Source: Oceanospirillaceae bacterium
GTDB taxonomy: Bacteria; Pseudomonadota; Gammaproteobacteria; Pseudomonadales; Balneatricaceae
Length of the DNA stretch: 20,010 bases
Assembly: GCA_023954795.1 (NCBI GenBank)
Contig: JAGSHA010000017.1
Coordinates: 1-20,010, forward strand
Direction: 5' to 3'
Positions 7,402 through 14,984 of the stretch are shown here, in pieces. How positions within the stretch are numbered: the stretch's first letter is position 1; each line of letters begins with the position of its first letter. The position numbers and the translations under genes are program-made. Below the pieces are notes generated by a model, which saw nothing but the letters and a program-made list of their open reading frames with translations, was not told the origin of the DNA and searched no databases.

Positions 7402-9246
7402 ATGACGATTCAATGGCGCCTGTCTTTGGCCGCAGGCATTATCGGCGTGGCTTTAGCAGGCTGTAGCACCAGCCCAGCTCCAGATACCCGCCCAACGACT
7501 CAGACTTACAGTTCTGCGGAACAAGCTCGCCTTGCCGTTGAGGATTTACTGCAGAAGGCAGCCAAGTCCCAACCAATACAGGCAGCCCGACTGAGAGTCC
7601 AAGCCGCTAACATATTGCTGCGCATGGACCGGAAGGACGCCGCTCTCGATATCTTGAAGGATGTTGAGCTAGAGCTCCTGCCGCCATCTTTACGTTATGA
7701 GGTCGCTCAAAGTCGCGCACGCGCCGCACTGGATGCCCAACAGCCCCAGCAAGCATTGCGCTATCTGGAATTCCCGTCGGACCAGACCTATCGCCCATCA
7801 ACTGAACAAATCACACGTATTGGCGAACTTCGTGCGGAGGCTTTTCGCCTGCAGAACGATCCTATCAGCGAAGCATTCGCACTGATTGATATCAGTTCTC
7901 GCGAACCTGATCCGCAACTACAGCAGCAATATCACGATCAGATATGGTCCGCTCTGCGATCGCTTTCCCCTGCTCAACTGATCGGGCTTAGTCAACAAAC
8001 GGGCAACACATACTATGAACAGGGCTGGTTTGAACTAGCACTGATCCATAAGCAATCAACACAGTTGGACCAGCTCAGCTATGCGATGAGCGAATGGAAT
8101 ACCCTATGGGAATCCCATCCGGCACGCGCATTGCCACCGCAGGCCGGTGAAGCCGTCAGCTCCGAACCGATCATTGCCCAGCGGATCGCCGTGCTTCTTC
8201 CTATGCAAGGTAAACTAACTAAAGCTGCAGCGGCTATTCGTGAAGGCATCATGGCTGCCTACTTCAACGAACAGGCAGACGGCAAGCCCGTACCCCAGCT
8301 TCAGTTTATTGATTCCACCCAAGTCAGCTCCCCGGACCAGCTAAGATCACTTATCCACGAGCAGTCTATTGATATGGTGATCGGCCCGCTTGAAAAACCG
8401 TATGTTAACGCACTTAACAACAGCGAACCGATGCCAATCCCAGTACTCGCGCTCAACTACGACAACAATACGGACTACAGCCAGATCTACCAATTTGGCC
8501 TGGCAGCCGAAGACGAAGCACGACAAGCCGCACGCAAAGCCTGGCAGGATGGCCACCGCGTCATGCTGGCACTGGTCCCTCTGACAAACTGGGGAACACG
8601 TATTCGCAATGCTTTTGAAGAGGAATTCTCTGCACTCGGCGGACGCGTAGCCGATAGCATCCGCTTTGATAAACAGGAAGACTTCTCACAGGATGTCAGC
8701 GCCTTACTGGCAACCGACAAAAGCAAGGCGCGCGCCAAACAGATCTTCAAGATGAGCAATCAGCGAATCAAGTTTGAGGAACGCCGTCGCAAAGATGTAG
8801 ATGCCATATTTTTAAGCGCGCTGCCCGGCGATGCCCGCCAGATCAAACCCATTCTGGCATTCCATTACGCTGGGAAACTGCCTATTTACGCAACCTCCCA
8901 CGTATTTGCAGGCAACCCTGACGATAAACGAGATCGCGACTTGAACGGCATTCAATTTGTAGATATGCCTTGGTCACTCACCCCCGCATCGGACACCAAG
9001 CGCTTCCTGGCACAGAAACGCCAAGATACTGACACCCGATTTGGGCGCCTGTACGCCCTGGGAATCGACGCCTTCAAAATACACCCTTACCTAAATCAGC
9101 TAGCCGCTACTGAAGGCGCAGCCGTTCAGGGAGAAACCGGCTCACTGACAGTCGATGGAAATAAGAAGGTTGTGCGAAACATGCAGTGGGCTAAATTCCG
9201 CAACGGCAGCCCCCAGCTACAACAACCAAGGACCGTACAACAGTAA
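7402..9246 (+). CDS. lpoA: Outer-membrane lipoprotein LpoA, activator of PBP1A
   Basis: LpoA is an outer-membrane lipoprotein that reaches through the periplasm to stimulate the bifunctional synthase PBP1A. I place the start at the ATG at 7402 because it follows GGGGTGAG and opens a clean lipoprotein signal (MTIQWRLSLAAGIIGVALAGC) with lipobox LAGC. Cys21 is lipidated, and Ser at +2 favours outer-membrane sorting. The frame stays open upstream to 7246, but that extension overlaps rsmI and hides the signal. The 614-residue product has a helical TPR-like N-terminal half and a C-terminal periplasmic-binding-protein-like LppC domain (from about residue 260: IAQRIAVLLPMQGKLTKAA; later VDAIFLSALPGDARQIKP). 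It heads lpoA-yraN-diaA-dolP, the E. coli gene order. Confidence 0.95.
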   Translation: MTIQWRLSLAAGIIGVALAGCSTSPAPDTRPTTQTYSSAEQARLAVEDLLQKAAKSQPIQAARLRVQAANILLRMDRKDAALDILKDVELELLPPSLRYEVAQSRARAALDAQQPQQALRYLEFPSDQTYRPSTEQITRIGELRAEAFRLQNDPISEAFALIDISSREPDPQLQQQYHDQIWSALRSLSPAQLIGLSQQTGNTYYEQGWFELALIHKQSTQLDQLSYAMSEWNTLWESHPARALPPQAGEAVSSEPIIAQRIAVLLPMQGKLTKAAAAIREGIMAAYFNEQADGKPVPQLQFIDSTQVSSPDQLRSLIHEQSIDMVIGPLEKPYVNALNNSEPMPIPVLALNYDNNTDYSQIYQFGLAAEDEARQAARKAWQDGHRVMLALVPLTNWGTRIRNAFEEEFSALGGRVADSIRFDKQEDFSQDVSALLATDKSKARAKQIFKMSNQRIKFEERRRKDVDAIFLSALPGDARQIKPILAFHYAGKLPIYATSHVFAGNPDDKRDRDLNGIQFVDMPWSLTPASDTKRFLAQKRQDTDTRFGRLYALGIDAFKIHPYLNQLAATEGAAVQGETGSLTVDGNKKVVRNMQWAKFRNGSPQLQQPRTVQQ

Positions 9247-9270
9247 ACCTGATGACAGGACTCTTAGCTC

Positions 9271-9630
9271 ATGGACAGAAACAAACTCGGCAAGGATGCC
9301 GAATGCTCAGCACGCAAACACTTGGAACGATCAGGCCTCACAACCCTGACCACCAACTACAACTGTCGAGCTGGCGAAATAGACCTGATCATGCAGGAAC
9401 AACTGACACTGATATTTGTCGAAGTTCGCCTGCGCCAGCACAAAAATTTTGGCAGCGCGGCGGAAAGCGTCAACATCAAGAAACAAAAAAAGATCATCCA
9501 GGCCGCCCGATACTTCTTACTGCAAAACCCTCAATATGCAGAACAGGAATGTCGCTTTGATGTGCTTGCCTTTGACTCCACAGAAGCACTATCCACGCCT
9601 CTGTGGTATAAAGACGCCTTTAGACTTTGA
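9271..9630 (+). CDS. yraN: UPF0102 family protein YraN (nuclease-like fold, function unproven)
   Basis: YraN belongs to UPF0102, predicted to have a PD-(D/E)XK nuclease-like fold but without an established role. The 119-residue product shows the family core: a basic N-terminal helix (MDRNKLGKDAECSARKHLERSG), then YNCRAGEIDLIM with the acidic residue, then LIFVEVRLR. The usual E-x-K catalytic lysine position is Arg here (EVR), as I recall for E. coli YraN too, so catalysis is uncertain. A second conserved block CRFDVLAF lies near residue 95. It is 24 bp downstream of lpoA and 22 bp upstream of diaA, in one operon. Name confident, activity unknown. Confidence 0.93.
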   Translation: MDRNKLGKDAECSARKHLERSGLTTLTTNYNCRAGEIDLIMQEQLTLIFVEVRLRQHKNFGSAAESVNIKKQKKIIQAARYFLLQNPQYAEQECRFDVLAFDSTEALSTPLWYKDAFRL

Positions 9631-9652
9631 TGTAGCAGTATAAGGAAAAGAA

Positions 9653-10246
9653 ATGGAACTTGAGGACCGTATCGTCAGTCAGTTTCACAACTCGATGGAG
9701 GTGAACGCTGTCACCATCGAACAGTACACACCGATGATCGCACACGCCGGTGAACTGCTGCTACATTGCCTGGTAACTGAAGCCAAAGTACTGACTTGTG
9801 GCAACGGCGCATCCGCATCACTGGCTCAACATTTTTGCAGCCTGATGCTTAACCGCTTTCGCCATGAACGCCCTGGATTGCCTGCCATCTGTCTGAACGC
9901 AGACGGCCACACCTTAAGCGGTATCAGTGAAGACAGCAGCTTCAGCGATGTCTATGCCAAACAAATAAGAGCACTAGGCCAACCGGGAGATCTTTTTCTG
10001 GTGCTTTCTCCGCATGGCCGCTCCAATAGCATGGTACAGGCAATTCAGGCGGCACATGATCGCGAGATGATCGTCATCGCACTAACCGGCAATGACGGCG
10101 GTGATATGACTGCCTTACTCGGCCCCGATGAAGTAGAGATCTGCGTACCTGCAGAAGACCCTATTTTGGTCCACGATGCCCACCTACTGGTGCTGCACTC
10201 GTTGTGTGATCTTGTTGATTTTCAACTTTTTGGAAGTGAACTTTAA
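9653..10246 (+). CDS. diaA: SIS-domain DnaA initiator-associating protein DiaA
   Basis: In E. coli DiaA is a homotetramer that binds DnaA and promotes timely initiation at oriC. It resembles the phosphoheptose isomerase GmhA. The 197-residue product has a SIS (sugar isomerase) fold: an N-terminal helical hairpin, then CGNGASASLAQHF (about 48-60), NRFRHERPGLPAICLN, the LSPHGRSNSM phosphosugar-type loop, and ALTGNDGGDMTALLGPDEVEI. The similarity is to DiaA rather than GmhA in the NRF-x-x-ERP-x-LPAI segment, and the operon context (yraN before, dolP after) also favours DiaA. The stop overlaps the dolP start (TAATG). Confidence 0.92.
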   Translation: MELEDRIVSQFHNSMEVNAVTIEQYTPMIAHAGELLLHCLVTEAKVLTCGNGASASLAQHFCSLMLNRFRHERPGLPAICLNADGHTLSGISEDSSFSDVYAKQIRALGQPGDLFLVLSPHGRSNSMVQAIQAAHDREMIVIALTGNDGGDMTALLGPDEVEICVPAEDPILVHDAHLLVLHSLCDLVDFQLFGSEL

Positions 10247-10818
10247 TGAACACGAAGATTATTATCACCGCGCTGATTTGTGCCCTACCTCTTACCGGCT
10301 GCTCAAACTTAATCAGCGCAGGCCGGGAAGAACCCATCCAGGAAGACTACGGCTCTCGCACCGTTGGCAGTTATGTTGACGATGAAGTTATTGAGACCAA
10401 AGCCAACGTCAATCTCTTAGAGGTTCGCGAACAACTTCAGGGGGCCAGCGTGGGTGTCACCAGTTTTAATGGCATCGTACTACTGACCGGCCAGGCGCCG
10501 TCAGAAGAAGTCCGTAGCTTCGCTGAACAAGTCGTTGCAAGTGTCCGCAAAGTCCGCCGGGTTCACAATGAGATGAATATCTCAGGCTCAAGTTCTACTC
10601 TCAAAGGAGCCAACGACGTCTGGTTGACACTGAAAACCAAAAGCCAGCTTCTGGTTGACGAAGGCGTACCCGGACATCGAATTAAAGTTGTTACCGAAAA
10701 CGGGACCGTGTACCTGATGGGACTGGTCACTCAGTCCGAAGCCGACGCAGCCGTCAATATCGTGAGCGGGTTGGGCGGAGTAGAGAAGATCGTCAAAATC
10801 TTCGAGTATATCGATTAA
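10246..10818 (+). CDS. dolP: Dual-BON-domain outer-membrane lipoprotein DolP (YraP)
   Basis: DolP is an outer-membrane lipoprotein that maintains envelope integrity and, in E. coli, localises to division sites and interacts with the BAM complex. The 190-residue product starts with a lipoprotein signal (MNTKIIITALICALPLTGC; lipobox LTGC, Cys19, Ser at +2). Two BON domains follow. BON1 is at about 45-113 (VTSFNGIVLLTGQAPSEE). BON2 is at about 118-188 (VVTENGTVYLMGLVTQSEAD). Each contains the conserved G-x-V-x-L-x-G turn. It is coupled to diaA by a TAATG overlap and is the last gene of the operon, ending just before a strong hairpin. Confidence 0.95.
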   Translation: MNTKIIITALICALPLTGCSNLISAGREEPIQEDYGSRTVGSYVDDEVIETKANVNLLEVREQLQGASVGVTSFNGIVLLTGQAPSEEVRSFAEQVVASVRKVRRVHNEMNISGSSSTLKGANDVWLTLKTKSQLLVDEGVPGHRIKVVTENGTVYLMGLVTQSEADAAVNIVSGLGGVEKIVKIFEYID

Positions 10819-10830
10819 TACAGTATCACC

Positions 10831-10857
10831 AGCTAAAGCGGGATACCCGCTTTAGCT
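10831..10857. terminator. Hairpin between convergent dolP and sspB, likely bidirectional terminator
   Basis: AGCTAAAGCGGG and its perfect 12-base complement flank a 3-base loop (ATA). The stem lies 12 bp after the dolP stop and 19 bp after the sspB stop. On the plus strand it is followed by CTCTTTC, and neither side has a long T-run, so termination efficiency is uncertain. Confidence 0.7.
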
Positions 10858-10876
10858 CTCTTTCAAAGCCAATCTT

Positions 10877-11284
10877 TTATTTCACGACCTTCAGCATTGG
10901 ACCTTTCTTCTTAGCAGGCTCCGGTACTTCCGGTTCAGGCGGTTGCGGCTGATCCGAATCGTACAGCTCAGCCCCTGGCTCCATACCAAAGCCCATACCT
11001 GCCGCATTTTCACGCGCATACATTGCGATCACAGCACCCAACGGAATATACACATCCATCGGCACGCCACCGAACCGAGCGTTAAAACTCAAAACATCAT
11101 CACCGATTATGAAATCACGCACAGCACTCGGGATAATGTTCAATACAATCTGACCATCTTCCACAAACTGAGTGGGTACAACAACATCTTCCCATTCAGC
11201 ATTCACGACAACATGCGGTGTCAGATCATTATCGAGCATCCATTCATACAACGCCCGCAACAAATAAGGTCTGCTTGGTTTCAT
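10877..11284 (-). CDS. sspB: ClpXP adaptor SspB (stringent starvation protein B)
   Basis: SspB is a dimeric adaptor that captures ssrA-tagged and some other substrates and hands them to the ClpXP protease. The 135-residue product starts MKPSRPYLLRALYEWMLDN, as in E. coli. It has the compact substrate-binding domain (about 1-110), then a flexible Pro/Glu-rich linker (PQPPEPEVPEPAKKKG). It ends in LKVVK, the short ClpX-binding tail. GGAG five bases before the ATG gives a good ribosome-binding site. It lies 93 bp after sspA on the same strand, but a strong terminator stands between them. Confidence 0.97.
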   Translation of the reverse strand: MKPSRPYLLRALYEWMLDNDLTPHVVVNAEWEDVVVPTQFVEDGQIVLNIIPSAVRDFIIGDDVLSFNARFGGVPMDVYIPLGAVIAMYARENAAGMGFGMEPGAELYDSDQPQPPEPEVPEPAKKKGPMLKVVK

Positions 11285-11293
11285 ACATACTCC

Positions 11294-11328
11294 AAAAACA
11301 AAAAAAGGGACGAAGTCTCCTTCATCCC
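11294..11328 (-). terminator. Rho-independent terminator between sspA and sspB
   Basis: On the minus strand GGGATGAAG, loop GAGA and CTTCGTCCC form a 9-bp stem with one G-T pair, followed by TTTTTTTGTTTTT. This is a textbook intrinsic terminator placed about 50 bp after the sspA stop and ending about 9 bases before the sspB start codon, so the T-run runs almost into the sspB ribosome-binding site. Confidence 0.88.
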
Positions 11329-11356
11329 CTTATATTCGTAGCCAACACATCGTTAA
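11329..11356 (-). promoter_or_regulatory. Candidate internal promoter for sspB
   Basis: TTAACG (11356-11351) and TATAAG (11334-11329) on the minus strand are 16 bp apart, matching consensus at four and five of six positions. The predicted start (about 11322) falls inside the terminator stem, so transcripts made here could not form the hairpin. Prediction only. Confidence 0.4.
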
Positions 11357-11377
11357 CTACACAGCATTATCAGCTGA

Positions 11378-12010
11378 TTAATCGCGCATCTCACGCTCGG
11401 CTTCGGACAGGCTTGCCTGGAACGATTCACGCTCAAACAGACGCTCCATATACTTAACCAGAGGCTTGCACTGCTCTTCAGGTATATCGATACCCAGCAT
11501 CGGCAAACGCCATAAAACCGGCGCCAGACAGCAGTCAACCAAGGAGAATTCTTCACTCATGAAGAAATCTTTCTCACCGAAGATAGGAGACACTGCAACA
11601 AGACTGTCTCGCAGATCTTTGCGCAAACGCTCACCTTCGTCAAAATCTTCCGGATCAGCAAGGATCTGATCGACCAGTGCACACCAGTCACGCTGAATAC
11701 GATGCATATACAAACGACTTTCAGCACGCGCTACTGGGTAAACAGGAAGCAACGGCGGATGAGGGAAACGCTCATCCAAGTACTCCATCATTACATTCGG
11801 CTCATACAGAACCAGCTCACGGTCTACCAACGTTGGCAGACTGTTGTACGGGTTCAGAGAAGCCAGATCTTCCGGCAGATCATTCGCATCACAGTCATGG
11901 ATCTCTACTGCAACACCTTTTTCAGCAAGCACAATACGCACTCGATGACTGTAGTGATCTTCACCATTGGAATAAAAAGTCATGGAAGAACGCTTTGCCA
12001 CTACGCCCAT
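11378..12010 (-). CDS. sspA: RNA polymerase-associated protein SspA (stringent starvation protein A)
   Basis: SspA has a glutathione-S-transferase fold without GST activity. It binds RNA polymerase and contributes to starvation and acid-stress responses and, in E. coli, to phage P1 late gene activation. The 210-residue product shows the GST N-terminal thioredoxin-like domain (SMTFYSNGEDHYSHRVRIVLAEKG; NSLPTLVDRELVLYEPNVMMEYLDERFPHPPLLPVYP) and an all-helical C-terminal domain. The surface PHP motif needed for SspA function in E. coli is present in RFPHPPL (near residue 83). GGAG stands about 8 bases before the ATG at 12010. A strong terminator, not simple operon continuity, separates it from sspB. 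Confidence 0.97.
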   Translation of the reverse strand: MGVVAKRSSMTFYSNGEDHYSHRVRIVLAEKGVAVEIHDCDANDLPEDLASLNPYNSLPTLVDRELVLYEPNVMMEYLDERFPHPPLLPVYPVARAESRLYMHRIQRDWCALVDQILADPEDFDEGERLRKDLRDSLVAVSPIFGEKDFFMSEEFSLVDCCLAPVLWRLPMLGIDIPEEQCKPLVKYMERLFERESFQASLSEAEREMRD

Positions 12011-12035
12011 CGATTGATCTCCGTATGTTTAGCTT

Positions 12036-12065
12036 ATTCTAGAAACAAATGCGCGGCCCTGACAG
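12036..12065 (-). promoter_or_regulatory. Tentative sspA promoter
   Basis: CTGTCA (12065-12060) and TAGAAT (12041-12036) on the minus strand are 18 bp apart, matching consensus at four and five of six positions. The -35 would lie in the loop region of the petABC terminator, which makes the call weak, but little other space is available in the 93-bp gap. Confidence 0.3.
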
Positions 12066-12073
12066 GCCGCGCA
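12050..12073 (-). terminator. Terminator of the petABC operon
   Basis: TGCGCGGCC and its perfect complement GGCCGCGCA flank a six-base loop. On the minus strand the stem is followed by TTTGTTTCT. It lies about 30 bp after the petC stop and before sspA, so it ends the bc1 transcript. Confidence 0.82.
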
Positions 12074-12103
12074 ATAACGTGGGACTATTGTACCACAGAG
12101 TTC

Positions 12104-12865
12104 TTAATGTATATCTCGCCAGTACTCTTTCTTCAGTGCAAATGCGAAGAAGAAGAAGATGAACAGGAAGATAAGTACATAAGTACCGATACGCTGAGAG
12201 TCCTGCTTGTACGGTTCGCCGATGTACGCCAGGAAGTTAGTCAGGTCATAGATAACCTTATCAAACTCTTCTGGTGTCAACTCACCCTTAGTAACAGTAG
12301 TCATGCAGCTGTTCATGCTCTGACCTGTCAGCGGATCAATCTTGCCGTGCGCCGCATGCTGCTCTTCAGCAGTACAGTTGTTCACCTGAACACCCTGCAG
12401 ATGCTCCAGTACGTTTGGCATACCAACATCTTTGAAGACTACGTTGTTAACGCCGTACGGACGAGACTCATCCTTATAGAAGCTGCGCAGGTAAGTGTAG
12501 ATCCAGTCAGGACCACGCAAACGTGACTCCAGAGACAGATCAGGTGGCGGGTTACCAAACCAGTTGGCACCATCTTCAGCTGACATAGAGATAGTCATCT
12601 GCTCGCCCACTTTCTGATCACCAAAGATCAGATGCTCCTGAACCAGCTCATTCGGTATTCCTGCATCAATTGCAGTACGCTCAAAACGCTGATATTTAGC
12701 AGAATGACAACCCATGCAGTTATTTACAAAAGTCTTCATACCGCGCTGCAGAGATGCGTGATTGGTAGGATCAACTTCAATGTGATCCAGTTGCGCACCA
12801 CCGCCGGCAGCTGACGCAGTCAGCGGCAGCACTGCCATTACAATAGCAACAAGAAACTTTTTCAT
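12104..12865 (-). CDS. petC: Cytochrome c1 subunit of the cytochrome bc1 complex
   Basis: Cytochrome c1 takes electrons from the Rieske protein and passes them to soluble or membrane cytochrome c on the periplasmic side. The 253-residue product has a Sec signal (MKKFLVAIVMAVLPLTASA, cleavage near residue 20), haem-binding CMGCH at 50-54, a likely axial Met149 (VGMPNVL), and the conserved PPDLSLESRLRGPDWIYTYLRSFY segment at 107-130. A C-terminal membrane anchor lies at about 226-244 (IGTYVLIFLFIFFFFAFAL) before KKEYWRDIH. C164 and C187 could form a structural disulfide. The start shares one base with the petB stop (TAATG). It is a single c1 gene, not fused to cytochrome b. Confidence 0.97.
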   Translation of the reverse strand: MKKFLVAIVMAVLPLTASAAGGGAQLDHIEVDPTNHASLQRGMKTFVNNCMGCHSAKYQRFERTAIDAGIPNELVQEHLIFGDQKVGEQMTISMSAEDGANWFGNPPPDLSLESRLRGPDWIYTYLRSFYKDESRPYGVNNVVFKDVGMPNVLEHLQGVQVNNCTAEEQHAAHGKIDPLTGQSMNSCMTTVTKGELTPEEFDKVIYDLTNFLAYIGEPYKQDSQRIGTYVLIFLFIFFFFAFALKKEYWRDIH

Positions 12866-14112
12866 TAGCCTGTAACCCTCTCCGGTACCGGTTTAGTGCT
12901 TTCCATCTTGGTGTAGATAGGCATCAGGAAGAAGTACGCGAAGTACAGCGCAGTACAGATCTGTGCCATCAGTGTACGTACTGGGTTAGAAGCCACAACA
13001 CCTAAGTAACCCAAAATCACAAAAGATACACAGAACACAACCAGCATAACTTTACTGATCATACCTTTGTAACGAATGGATTTAACTGGGCTACGATCAA
13101 GCCAAGGCAACACAAACAGGATTGCAATCGCACCACCCATCACAACAACACCCGGGAACTGGGAGCCAGCAATTGGCGGAATAGCACGCAGCATTGCGTA
13201 AAATGGCGTGAAGTACCATACAGGCGCGATGTGCTCTGGCGTTTTCAGCGGGTTAGCAGGTTCGAAGTTTGGCGCTTCGATCAGGTAACCGCCACCTTCC
13301 GGGAAGAAGAAGATAATCGCACAGAATACAAACAGGAAGACAACAACACCCACGATATCTTTAACAGAGTAGTAAGGATGGAACGGGATGCCGTCAAGCG
13401 GTACACCGTTTTCGTCTTTCTTCTCTTTGATCTCAACACCGTCTGGGTTGTTAGAACCTACTTCGTGCAGCGCGATGATGTGCAGAACAACCAGCGCTAA
13501 CAATACGATAGGTAAAGCAACGACGTGCAATGCAAAGAAACGGTTCAGAGTGATACCGGAGATCAGGTAGTCACCACGGATCCATAGAGCAAGGTCTTCA
13601 CCAACCCAAGGCACAGCACTGAACAGAGATACGATTACCTGCGCACCCCAGTAAGACATCTGGCCCCATGGCAGCAGATAGCCCATGAATGCTTCAGCCA
13701 TCAACGCCAGGTAGATCGTCATACCGAAGATCCAAACCAGCTCACGCGGCTTACGGTAAGAACCGTACATCATGCCTCGCAGCATATGCAGGTACACAAC
13801 ACAGAAGAACGCAGACGCACCGGTAGAGTGCATGTAACGTAACAACCAACCGTATTCCACGTCACGCATGATGTATTCAATAGATGCGAATGCGCCTTCA
13901 GACGTAGGCGTGTAGCTCATTGTCAACCAAACACCGGTCAGGATCTGGTTAACCAGAACCAACAGCGCCAAAGAACCAAAGAAGTACCAAAAGTTGAAGT
14001 TCTTTGGTGCGTAATATTTAGACAGGTGATCTTCCCACATTGCAGTTGCAGGGAAACGATCATCAATCCAGCCCATCAGACCCGGATTTCCTTTATTGCG
14101 GTAACCAGCCAT
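12865..14112 (-). CDS. petB: Cytochrome b subunit of the cytochrome bc1 complex
   Basis: Cytochrome b is the membrane core that holds both b haems and the Qo and Qi quinone sites of the proton-motive Q cycle. The 415-residue product is an undivided bc1-type cytochrome b with about eight membrane helices. Haem ligands are H95 and H109 in helix B, and H196 and H211 in helix D. The helix D pair has 14 residues between them, one more than in mitochondria. The Qo motif is PVWY at 297-300, not the PEWY of mitochondria and alphaproteobacteria. I recall the same in other gammaproteobacteria. It overlaps petA and petC by single bases, giving tight stoichiometric coupling. Confidence 0.98.
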   Translation of the reverse strand: MAGYRNKGNPGLMGWIDDRFPATAMWEDHLSKYYAPKNFNFWYFFGSLALLVLVNQILTGVWLTMSYTPTSEGAFASIEYIMRDVEYGWLLRYMHSTGASAFFCVVYLHMLRGMMYGSYRKPRELVWIFGMTIYLALMAEAFMGYLLPWGQMSYWGAQVIVSLFSAVPWVGEDLALWIRGDYLISGITLNRFFALHVVALPIVLLALVVLHIIALHEVGSNNPDGVEIKEKKDENGVPLDGIPFHPYYSVKDIVGVVVFLFVFCAIIFFFPEGGGYLIEAPNFEPANPLKTPEHIAPVWYFTPFYAMLRAIPPIAGSQFPGVVVMGGAIAILFVLPWLDRSPVKSIRYKGMISKVMLVVFCVSFVILGYLGVVASNPVRTLMAQICTALYFAYFFLMPIYTKMESTKPVPERVTG

Positions 14113-14708
14113 TATGCGGTCTCCTGATCTACACCAACGATGATCACATTATCACTTTCATAGTGATGAGGTGGGATCACCAGGTTACTTGGAGCTGGGG
14201 AGCTATTCATTACACGGCCAGACAAATCAAATCGAGAACCGTGACATGGGCAGTAATAACCACCCACCCAATCAGCACCCAGGTCTTCTGGAGCCAGTTC
14301 TGGACGGTAGGTCGGAGAACAACCCAGGTGAGTACAGATACCCACCAGCACAGCAATATCCTCACGAATCGCGCGCGCCGCTGTTTTTGGAATGTACGCA
14401 GGCTGCTGCGCAGCATTCTCAGAATTGGGATCCTGCAGATTGGTCAGATTGGCCAGACTTTCCAGCGCTTCTGGACTACGACGAACAATCCACACTGGCT
14501 TACCGCGCCATTTAGCGATTGTCTGCTGACCAGGCTCAAGCTTGCTGATGTCCACCTTTACAGGTGCACCCGCAGACTTCGCCTTGGCACTTGGATTCCA
14601 AGAAGCTACGAACGGGACAGCCGCTCCTACAGCACCAACCGCACCAACTGCGGATGTAGCACCGAGAAGGAGGCGACGCCGACCCTTATTCACGCCGTCA
14701 TTGCTCAT
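14112..14708 (-). CDS. petA: Ubiquinol-cytochrome c reductase Rieske iron-sulfur subunit
   Basis: The Rieske protein carries the mobile [2Fe-2S] cluster that takes the first electron from ubiquinol in the bc1 complex. The 198-residue product has a twin-arginine N-terminus (GRRRLLLG at 9-16) followed by a Gly/Ala/Val-rich membrane anchor (about 17-37) containing repeated GAV units. This is in line with Tat-dependent insertion of a pre-folded cluster domain. Cluster ligands are in CTHLGC at 125-130 (C125, H127) and CPCHGS at 153-158 (C153, H156), with C130 and C155 forming the usual disulfide. It is the first gene of petABC. The 276-bp gap to rpsI holds the rpsI terminator and presumably the pet promoter. 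Confidence 0.98.
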   Translation of the reverse strand: MSNDGVNKGRRRLLLGATSAVGAVGAVGAAVPFVASWNPSAKAKSAGAPVKVDISKLEPGQQTIAKWRGKPVWIVRRSPEALESLANLTNLQDPNSENAAQQPAYIPKTAARAIREDIAVLVGICTHLGCSPTYRPELAPEDLGADWVGGYYCPCHGSRFDLSGRVMNSSPAPSNLVIPPHHYESDNVIIVGVDQETA

Positions 14709-14913
14709 TTAAGATGTTCTCCCCTACTCGACCTCAAGTATTTTGCAGATGCAAAAACCATTGGCCGCTAAGTATAAAAAGCCACGGAAACATGGATTCT
14801 AAAAATGGCCAAGATATTAAAGAAATTACCCCTTTCTTACAAGGTGAATTAGGCTTATGGCCGCAAAATTAGATTAAAGTATTGACCTGAACACTGCCCC
14901 AAAAAACAGGCAC

Positions 14914-14950
14914 AAAAAAACGCCTGATCCCAAGGGAAGCAGGCGTTTTT
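14914..14950 (-). terminator. Terminator of the rplM-rpsI operon
   Basis: On the minus strand CGCCTG and CAGGCG form the outer stem, an inner TCCC/GGGA pairing adds to it, and a run of seven T follows. A-rich bases on the other side extend the stem. The positions are 35-71 bp after the rpsI stop. A T-run also exists in the plus direction (GGCGTTTTT), so it could act both ways. Confidence 0.88.
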
Positions 14951-14960
14951 CTTGTATTTT

Positions 14961-14978
14961 GCGCTGCAACAACAGCGC
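14961..14978 (-). repeat. Small hairpin just after rpsI stop
   Basis: GCGCTG and CAGCGC flank a six-base loop (ttgttg on the minus strand), 6 bp downstream of the rpsI stop and upstream of the main terminator. It has no T-run, so it is more likely a 3'-end stabilising stem than a terminator. Confidence 0.5.
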
Positions 14979-14984
14979 AGCGAA

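Noticed and set aside
11702..12526. 274-residue plus-strand frame across sspA, the gap and petC
   Set aside because: It is antisense to two clearly real genes and crosses the petABC terminator. The translation has no recognisable family features.
14040..14771. 243-residue plus-strand frame antisense to petA
   Set aside because: It is a shadow of the Rieske gene, which has all cluster ligands; the opposite-strand product looks random.
14709..14913. petABC promoter
   Set aside because: A TATACT-like element is present on the minus strand, but no acceptable -35 at the right spacing. The promoter is probably here, yet I cannot place it.
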